From positions 1-10,822 of the forward strand of contig CAUDHE010000078.1 of the NCBI GenBank assembly GCA_958449275.1: DNA of 10,822 nt. Reading direction: 5' to 3'. Under the pieces are notes generated by a model. It had not been told where the DNA came from, did not search any database, and saw only the letters and a list, made by a program, of their open reading frames with translations. Shown piece by piece: positions 1-4,835 of the stretch. Made by a program: the position numbers and the translations under genes. This DNA comes from an uncultured Alistipes sp. GTDB taxonomy: Bacteria > Bacteroidota > Bacteroidia > Bacteroidales > Rikenellaceae. Position 1 is the stretch's first letter. The number at the start of each line of letters is the position of its first letter.

Positions 1-559
1 GGATGTGGATGCGCCGCTCGTCCGTCCACTGCATCAGCTTCGTGATGAGGTCGGTCGCCTCGCCCGGGCTGTTGATGTCGTGCGCCAGATCGCGGATGCC
101 GTCGATAACGACCAATCCGAGGTCGTCAAGGTCGTAAATCGCCTCCTCGATCTTCCGCAACCGCTCTTTGGTGGCATAGCCGCGCAGGCACAGGAACTCC
201 AACAACGGCGGATGCGCATCGGTCGGTAATCCCGCCAGCCGCAGAATCCGGCACAACACCCGCTTGCAGTGGAAGCGACTCTGCTCCGTATCGACATAGA
301 GGATGCGCCGCCTCTCCGGCGGCAAAGATGCCGAATAGTTCAACACTGTGCCGCACGTTAGGGCTGCCGCCACGATCGCGCAGACGTTGAACGTCTTCTT
401 GCTCTTCGCCTTGCCGGTAGAGGCGCTGAAATTCCCCAATGTCCCGACGACCGAATCATCGACCCGCAGAATCACGGGCGGAGCCGCGAACTCGTCCGTA
501 ACGAACAGACGGGCCGAACGCCATGAAGAAACCGGAACCGAATCACACTGCGCATTCAT
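1..559 (-). CDS. RepA-like AAA family ATPase, 3' end outside the window
   Basis: The reading frame from the ATG at 559-557 is open for 186 codons to the window edge. The product resembles the RepA-like P-loop ATPases (AAA_25 type) of Bacteroides mobile elements, which probably act as hexameric helicases in replication of the excised circle. A glycine- and lysine-rich P-loop lies at residues 42-56 (GNFSASTGKAKSKKT), where GK is followed by A rather than S/T. A VDTEQS strand motif follows at 89-94 and a Walker B strand, LVVIDG, at 149-154. The start codon is two bases after the stop of the helix-turn-helix gene, so the two are probably co-transcribed and translationally coupled. The C-terminal part, including the arginine-finger region, is not visible. 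The family call is fairly secure; the replication role is inferred from family context. Confidence 0.85.
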   Translation of the reverse strand, partial: MNAQCDSVPVSSWRSARLFVTDEFAAPPVILRVDDSVVGTLGNFSASTGKAKSKKTFNVCAIVAAALTCGTVLNYSASLPPERRRILYVDTEQSRFHCKRVLCRILRLAGLPTDAHPPLLEFLCLRGYATKERLRKIEEAIYDLDDLGLVVIDGIRDLAHDINSPGEATDLITKLMQWTDERRIHI

Positions 560-561
560 CG

Positions 562-852
562 CTACTTCTTTTTCGAGGAGCGGCCGAGCACATATTGCTG
601 TGCTTCGGCTTCGATCTGCACCTGCGTCTTGACGGGATTGCGACGCAACCATGCCTCCAGCTCCGCGCGCTCGAAATAGAGCATCTTGCCCTGCGGCTTG
701 TAATGCGGAATCAGATTGCCCGACGTTAGTTTGTAGAGGTAGCTTTTCGAGAGGTTCAGAAAACGGCTGGCCTCATCGAAGCTCAACACGTTTTTGGTGT
801 GAAACACCTGCTTTTCGAGTTCTGCGACTCGCATCTCAATACTTTTCTCCAT
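562..852 (-). CDS. Excisionase/MerR-type helix-turn-helix DNA-binding protein
   Basis: This 96-aa basic protein has a short charged N-terminal helix (residues 1-18). A MerR-like helix-turn-helix of the HTH_17 excisionase type spans about 23-43, with the core LSFDEASRFLNLSKSYLYKL. A short wing follows (YKPQGKMLYF, 51-60), then a helix ELEAWL and a lysine-rich tail. Proteins of this kind next to RepA-like genes in Bacteroides elements act as excisionase or as transcriptional regulators of the element. The ATPase gene follows after two bases, giving a two-gene unit. A TATATTTG promoter box and a palindrome lie upstream, so autoregulation is plausible. The start at 852 is chosen because it gives the longest product; the internal Met at residue 7 is a possible alternative. 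The fold is clear; excisionase versus repressor cannot be decided. Confidence 0.88.
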   Translation of the reverse strand: MEKSIEMRVAELEKQVFHTKNVLSFDEASRFLNLSKSYLYKLTSGNLIPHYKPQGKMLYFERAELEAWLRRNPVKTQVQIEAEAQQYVLGRSSKKK

Positions 853-902
853 AATTCGATGGATTTTGAATAAAACAAATGGAGTGCATGCCCTCCGTGT
901 CT

Positions 903-927
903 TGTAACCGTTACAGGGGCAAATATA
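903..927 (-). promoter_or_regulatory. Promoter of the HTH-ATPase operon with overlapping palindrome
   Basis: On the minus strand, TATATTTG (920-927) matches the Bacteroidetes -7 consensus TAnnTTTG. A weak -33 element (TCTG, 947-950) lies 19 bases upstream. Immediately downstream, about where transcription should start, is the near-perfect palindrome TGTAAC-c-GTTACA (903-915), a plausible operator for the helix-turn-helix protein encoded 50 bases further on. Box and palindrome are read directly from the sequence; the operator role is inferred. Confidence 0.55.
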
Positions 928-980
928 TTGAGGATAAGCTTGATAGCAGATTGACCTATCTTTGAGGTCTCAACCCGTTC

Positions 981-1862
981 TCAAAGTCTTTTCACTTGTA
1001 TGAGGTACTTTTCAAGGGTTGCATATTTTCCCTCTACGCCGACGTCGCGGATGTAGTTGGTCGCCGTAGATAAGTCGCTTTGATTGATGTATTTATCACG
1101 GGATGTATCTTTCGAGAGGAAGAGTTTATGATTGGCGATGACAGACTGCCAGTTGGGGGTTATCAGCCCGCGAATGCTCAATCCCGAGAAAAAGAACGCG
1201 ACGAGGCGATTGTTGTTCGACCGCACGATCGCTTCGGGCTTGCAGGCGAAAATAGCTTTCAACTCGTCTGCCGACAGCGATACGTTGAACATTTTGACGT
1301 CGTTGACGGCCGCAGCGAGGTAAGCGATCTGCTCGTCGGTCAGTATCGAATCGAACGGATTCTCCGTTTCTGCAATAGGCGGTGCGGCAATAGCTGACTT
1401 CGGAGCAGATTCAGACAAGGATATTTCCCTTTGCCGCAAGTAAGCTGCATAACGCTCTCGGACAACGACGTTTACGACAGCAGAAAAATAAGGAAGTTCG
1501 ACATCATAGGTCGTGTTATCCCGCTCGTATCGGGAGTAGTCGAACGAGGGCACGGAGAATGCGAGGTACTTTCTCTTTTCATCGGCATGCAGCGCCTCGA
1601 AGAATCCGCCCTCCCAAAGAAACGCCGGTTCGGAGTAGCAGAACCGCAGGTCGGACAATACGGAGTGGTGCAAATACAGCTCGGCCAGCTCGTCGGCAAT
1701 CCGGTTATACTCCAGCCGTTCCTGCTCTTGTCTCTGCCCGGGATCGAGCCGGGCGGTTTTGGTTGCAATACGCTCCTCGAATACCCGGCAAGCGTGTTTG
1801 ATGCAACGATCGAATATCTTTTGCAGCTCGTCGAACTGCGGTTTCAACTCCATGCCTTCCAT
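981..1862 (-). CDS. Uncharacterised mobile-element protein, 293 aa, two predicted domains
   Basis: I do not recognise a named family. The 293-aa protein is soluble, with no signal peptide or membrane segment. Residues 1-135 are mostly helical and rich in charged and aromatic residues (for example FDYSRYERDNTTYDVELPYF). A low-complexity Ala/Pro/Ser linker spans about 139-166. A compact C-terminal domain (about 170-293) includes AIVRSNNNRLVAFFFSGL and LNQSDLS-like helical motifs (here YINQSDLSTATNYIRD). The layout faintly recalls element regulators such as RteC, but I see no convincing match. It lies between the integrase terminator and the HTH operon and has its own promoter, so it is expressed separately from the integrase. 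The start at 1862 is the first ATG; the Met at residue 4 is an alternative. It is a real gene; the function is unknown. Confidence 0.8.
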   Translation of the reverse strand: MEGMELKPQFDELQKIFDRCIKHACRVFEERIATKTARLDPGQRQEQERLEYNRIADELAELYLHHSVLSDLRFCYSEPAFLWEGGFFEALHADEKRKYLAFSVPSFDYSRYERDNTTYDVELPYFSAVVNVVVRERYAAYLRQREISLSESAPKSAIAAPPIAETENPFDSILTDEQIAYLAAAVNDVKMFNVSLSADELKAIFACKPEAIVRSNNNRLVAFFFSGLSIRGLITPNWQSVIANHKLFLSKDTSRDKYINQSDLSTATNYIRDVGVEGKYATLEKYLIQVKRL

Positions 1863-1881
1863 AAATCCGACTTGTTTTAGA

Positions 1882-1913
1882 CGAAGATACGAATAAGCGA
1901 GAGCAAAAGCAAA
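1882..1913 (-). promoter_or_regulatory. Bacteroidetes-type promoter for the 293-aa protein
   Basis: On the minus strand, TTTG (1910-1913) and TATCTTCG (1882-1889) are separated by 20 bases. This fits the -33 TTTG / -7 TAnnTTTG pattern with one mismatch in the -7 box. Transcription would start near 1875, about 12 bases before the ATG at 1862. Confidence 0.6.
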
Positions 1914-1976
1914 CGAAGTTTGTATTTTGCCGAGCGGGAGTATCTAAGACGAAGTCAGAAATACGAAAAACGGTTG

Positions 1977-2010
1977 AAAAAGAAAAACGTGCGAATCAGC
2001 GTCCGCACGT
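1977..2010 (-). terminator. Intrinsic terminator downstream of the integrase
   Basis: A perfect 7-bp stem, ACGTGCG pairing with CGCACGT (2004-2010 with 1987-1993), has a 10-base loop. On the minus strand it is followed directly by a T-rich tract reaching 1977. It begins 13 bases after the integrase stop codon and separates the integrase from the promoter of the 293-aa protein. Confidence 0.85.
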
Positions 2011-2022
2011 CTGACCTTTGTT

Positions 2023-3196
2023 TCATTCGGTCAGATTCGGAATCAACCCGATGGCCTCCTCTTTCTTCTTGTCCACAATTTTGGCGTAAATCTGCGTCGT
2101 GGCGATATTCTTGTGCCCGAGCAATTTGCTGACGGTATATAAATCGGCGCCCAAAGTCAGCATCATCGTGGCATGGGTATGACGGGCGACGTGAAACGAG
2201 ATGTGTTTGGTTATTCCGGCGACTTTCGCCCAGTGTTGCAGCGTGTCATTCACCGTTCCCTCGTGCGTCAGCGGAAAGATAAAATCGCTGTCTCCTGCTT
2301 CGCTGCGTTCCGGCAGCCATTTCAACGCTTCGTCGGAAATCGGCAGGTAAAGCGGTTCTTTGGTCTTCTGCATCGTGATTTCGATACGGACACGCCCGCC
2401 GCTCCGTTGCAAGTCGCACCACCTCAATTTGCGAATGTCGCTGACGCGCAGCCCGCACAGACAACTGAACAGAAAAGCCCGCTTGACGATCTCGTGCCGG
2501 CATTCGGTATTTATCAACGTCTTCAATTCGGCGGCTCGGCTCCTGTCTCACTTTACTTGCGAAATCGAACTCTTTGGTCGGATTGACGGTAATGATTCCC
2601 TCTTTGTAGGCACGGTTGATTGCCGTTCTCAAAGTACCATAATAGGACACGACCGAATTGCTGCTCAACCGCCCTCCGGCTTTCAATACACCGTATTTGC
2701 AGGCTTTCGGCATCTGCCGCAGGAAATCGGTGAACTCCGAGAGAAACTCCTTATCGACATCCCGGAAAGCGATATAGTCGCCGCGAAACAGCTTCAATGC
2801 ACGGACGGTATTGAGCACCGTTCGGGCATAGTTCCGGCTGCCCTGCTCGGCGGACTGCTTCCCGATATTTTCCAGATAGTCGAGCAGGTTCACTCGGGAC
2901 TTGTTCGTGTTCTGGAATCCGTGCGCGTCGTTCTGCACCTCGACGATCCGCCTGCTCTGAATCGCTTTGGCAAGGGCGAGCGTCGCCTCGTTCTTCGCCT
3001 TGTCCTCCCGCGTCCGTTCGGGGATAAGATATAATTTCAGAAACTCGTATTTCCGTTTGCCGCCGACATAATTTTCCTTACGGATTACGTCACCCGTATA
3101 GTAGTCCAAATAGATGGATTGGTTCCCGTTAGACAATTGCTTGAACCGGATTCGCACCGGCTCCTTCAATTTGACTGTCAGTTTCTGCTTCGCCAT
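2023..3196 (-). pseudogene. Tyrosine recombinase (element integrase), frameshifted
   Basis: The N-terminal frame (start 3196) encodes an arm-binding domain (residues 1 to about 90) and a SAM-like core-binding domain (about 105-205). It is correct up to Arg223 at 2530-2528 and then runs into the wrong frame as far as 2246. The catalytic domain continues in another frame from about 2532 to the stop at 2023. All catalytic residues of the tyrosine recombinase family are present there: Arg in CGLRVSDI, Lys in QKTKE, HVARH (His and Arg), LGHKN (His) and the nucleophile Tyr in QIYAKI. Between the halves, the family's usual linker (of the form REYLTIEEL) is missing, which fits a loss of about 20 bases at 2527-2530. 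Restored, the protein would be about 400 aa, the normal length. It should recombine the element at its attachment site; as read here it is broken. A sequencing error is possible but would not explain the missing linker residues. Confidence 0.88.
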
Positions 3197-3222
3197 ACCG
3201 TTCCCGTTTGTTGCTCCAACGG

Positions 3223-3230
3223 CAAATATA
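3223..3230 (-). promoter_or_regulatory. Integrase promoter -7 box
   Basis: TATATTTG on the minus strand (3223-3230) is a perfect TAnnTTTG box. It would give a transcript starting near 3215, about 20 bases before the integrase ATG at 3196. The -33 region 19 bases upstream is poor (CTGC), so the promoter may be weak or activator-dependent. Confidence 0.55.
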
Positions 3231-3239
3231 GCGAATTTG

Positions 3240-3281
3240 TTTTGTTACCGCAGCATTTTAGAGTAACAAAATAGTAACAAA
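3240..3281. repeat. GTAACAAA repeat cluster upstream of the integrase
   Basis: TTTTGTTAC (3240-3248) and GTAACAAAA (3263-3271) form a perfect 9-bp inverted repeat with a 14-base spacer. A third copy, GTAACAAA (3274-3281), starts 11 bases after the second in direct orientation, about one helical turn. The cluster flanks the -33 region of the integrase promoter and lies at the element end. It could be an operator or a set of integrase arm-type binding sites. The repeats are read directly; the role is inferred. Confidence 0.55.
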
Positions 3282-3338
3282 TATCGGGCAATTATGGGCT
3301 TTACCTGGGAAATCGCAAAAACAACAAAAAATCCAGCT

Positions 3339-3379
3339 ATCAAATATAAATATCTATAATTTAGTGATTTATATTTGAT
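3339..3379. repeat. AT-rich inverted repeat at the element/chromosome junction
   Basis: A perfect 13-bp inverted repeat, ATCAAATATAAAT (3339-3351) and ATTTATATTTGAT (3367-3379), has a 15-base spacer. It covers the stop codon of the transporter gene (3369-3371). On the minus strand it is followed after eight bases by a run of six Ts, so it may act as a weak terminator. Because it sits where the mobile element meets the chromosome, it may instead contain the attachment site. Neither role can be proven without the other element end. Confidence 0.5.
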
Positions 3380-4280
3380 TTTTCATCGTTTCTCTATCCT
3401 TTTTATAGATTTGATAGGAGTTAACGAAGTTCTGCCAGACAATGTATGCAGTCGGGGCGACGGAGGATATGGGGTCGAGGAACGACTGCGACATCCACAC
3501 CGCCAACACCGTGTTTTTCTGCCCGAGAGACTGGCCCCCCGCAACAGTATCGCCGTAACGACGGCCGATGCTGCGGCCGATACCGAATTGCAGCAGGCAG
3601 ATAATGAGCGACGCGCCCGCCAAAGACAGTTCTACCATGCGGTCGGCTTCGGCGTGATCGAGCAAAAAACATGTGGTGCGGCCTATGATAACCGTAAGCG
3701 ACAGCAACCATATATAGAACGATATTCGGCTGTGGTCGGAGATCCAGCCGCTCACCCGCGGCAAAAATGCTCGACACAACTGCCCTGCCGCAAACGGCGC
3801 GACAAGCAACGGCGCGACCTTTTGCAATATCTGCCACACGGTACACTCTCCGTTCCCGAAAGCGTGCAGCACGAACGGCGTGCCGAAAGCCACCGCGACG
3901 TTACACAACAGGCTGTATGCAGCCATAGTCTCGATATTCGCGCCAAGCATTCCGCCTATGACGACGGCAGCCATAGCCACGGGAGCGAGGATACAGATCA
4001 TGGCACCTTGCGCTACCACGACGTCGAAAGGCGCCAGCAGATAATACACAGCAATGCACCCCGCCGATTGAAACAGCAACAACCAAATGTGCAACCACGA
4101 CAGTCGGATCCTCCGCGCATCGACACGACAGAATGTGAAAAAGAGCATCGAAAAGATGAACGAGGGCGTAAGCATGTGACTCATCGCGTTGTCCAACCAC
4201 TCGATTTCACGACATAACAACGCACCCGCGACCATGCCCATAGGCATGGAGACGGTTTTCAAAACATGTGACGAAAGCAT
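3369..4280 (-). CDS. Bile acid:sodium symporter family transporter
   Basis: This 303-aa, very hydrophobic protein has about nine or ten membrane segments, which fits the BASS/SBF fold. Two regions correspond to the crossover helices of the family. One is an Ala/Pro/Gly-rich stretch, LAPVAMAAVVIGGMLGANIE, at about 98-117. The other is GGQSLGQKNTVLAVW at about 248-262, matching the family's G-x-QNT-like signature. Members carry sodium-coupled organic anions across the inner membrane; the substrate cannot be read from the sequence, and bile acid should not be assumed. The gene lies 14 bases after the YqeY gene and is probably co-transcribed with it. Its 3' end abuts the mobile element, but the C-terminus looks complete. 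The family call is reasonably secure. Confidence 0.8.
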   Translation of the reverse strand: MLSSHVLKTVSMPMGMVAGALLCREIEWLDNAMSHMLTPSFIFSMLFFTFCRVDARRIRLSWLHIWLLLFQSAGCIAVYYLLAPFDVVVAQGAMICILAPVAMAAVVIGGMLGANIETMAAYSLLCNVAVAFGTPFVLHAFGNGECTVWQILQKVAPLLVAPFAAGQLCRAFLPRVSGWISDHSRISFYIWLLSLTVIIGRTTCFLLDHAEADRMVELSLAGASLIICLLQFGIGRSIGRRYGDTVAGGQSLGQKNTVLAVWMSQSFLDPISSVAPTAYIVWQNFVNSYQIYKKDRETMKNQI

Positions 4281-4294
4281 ACTGTATCGGCCTC

Positions 4295-4744
4295 TTACGC
4301 CAGCAATTCGCGCACCTTGGCCGATATATCCTTGCCGTCGGCCTTGCCTGCGAGTTTTTTCGATGCCGCGCCCATCACCTTGCCCATGTCTTTCATCGAC
4401 ACGGCGCCGACCTCGGCGATAACATCCTTCACCGCCTCGGTAAGCTCCTCGGGCGTCAACGGACGTGGCAAGAACTCCTGCATAACCCTCACCTGGGCCA
4501 TCTCCTCCTCGGCCAGATCGGCGCGATTCTGCTGCGTGTATATGGCAGCCGAATCTGTTCCCTGCTTAGCAAGTTTCGACACGATCTTCACCACGTCGGC
4601 GTCGGCCAACTCCTCGACTCCCGCACTCGCGGTCTTGGCTTCGATAATATACTTCTTGATGTTGCGCAATGCGCTCAGACGCACCGCATCCTTGGCCTTC
4701 ATGGCCGCCATGATCTCCTTGGAGATAGTCTGTTCCAATGACAT
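4295..4744 (-). CDS. GatB/YqeY domain-containing protein
   Basis: The 149-aa product matches the YqeY family along its whole length. The N-terminal helical part contains MKAKDAVRLSALRNIKKYI (about 15-33). The middle part has LAEEEMAQVRVMQEFLPRPL (about 77-96), and the C-terminal three-helix part contains GAVSMKDMGKVMGAASKKLAGKAD. The C-terminal fold resembles the tail domain of the GatB amidotransferase subunit, which contacts tRNA. The cellular role of stand-alone YqeY proteins is not well established. Length and motifs are normal for the family. It follows the large amidase gene after 91 bases containing a hairpin and precedes the transporter by 14 bases. Confidence 0.93.
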   Translation of the reverse strand: MSLEQTISKEIMAAMKAKDAVRLSALRNIKKYIIEAKTASAGVEELADADVVKIVSKLAKQGTDSAAIYTQQNRADLAEEEMAQVRVMQEFLPRPLTPEELTEAVKDVIAEVGAVSMKDMGKVMGAASKKLAGKADGKDISAKVRELLA

Positions 4745-4787
4745 AATGTCGATATTTTAGTATCTGTACATATTACGTTAATATTAT

Positions 4788-4831
4788 CCTCGGCGACCGG
4801 GAAAGGGCACCGAAGGTGCGAGCCGCCGAAG
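4788..4831 (-). terminator. Nested hairpin after the amidase gene
   Basis: On the minus strand, an outer 8-bp stem (4824-4831 with 4788-4795, one G-U pair) encloses an inner hairpin GCACC-TTC-GGTGC (4807-4819). It begins five bases after the amidase stop codon. No T-run follows, so it is not a classical intrinsic terminator. It may be a processing or mRNA-stabilising structure, or a partial terminator that reduces read-through into the YqeY gene. Confidence 0.45.
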
Positions 4832-4835
4832 ATAT

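Larger units (their letters stand above)
1..3339. mobile_element. Integrase-bearing end of an integrated mobilizable element (partial)
   Basis: All genes here are on the minus strand and belong to families typical of Bacteroidales integrative or mobilizable elements: a tyrosine integrase nearest the chromosome, an unnamed protein, an excisionase-type helix-turn-helix protein and a RepA-like ATPase. The genes to the right (transporter, YqeY, amidase, symporter, carboxyltransferase) look like stable chromosomal genes, so the boundary should lie between the integrase start at 3196 and the transporter stop at 3369. The right limit given is where a perfect inverted repeat begins and is an estimate. 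The left end lies outside the window, so no pair of direct repeats can be compared. No relaxase or conjugation gene is visible, so mobilizable versus conjugative cannot be decided here. Confidence 0.7.

Noticed and set aside
956..980. Short palindrome TTGAGACCTCAA after the 293-aa gene as a terminator
   Set aside because: It has only a five-base-pair stem with a two-base loop and no T-run on the minus strand, too weak to call.
2360..3034. 224-codon plus-strand frame opposite the integrase
   Set aside because: It is antisense to recognisable recombinase domains and has no features of its own.
2246..3196. 316-aa protein as a complete integrase variant
   Set aside because: The last 93 residues are out-of-frame reading of the catalytic domain, which is found intact in another frame.
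3197..3368. A tRNA gene as the insertion target at the element junction
   Set aside because: No cloverleaf or T-loop-like sequence is visible on either strand in this AT-rich gap.
3375..4217. 280-codon open frame on the plus strand opposite the BASS-family transporter
   Set aside because: A polar Arg/His/Gln-rich translation mirrors hydrophobic codons of the real transporter.
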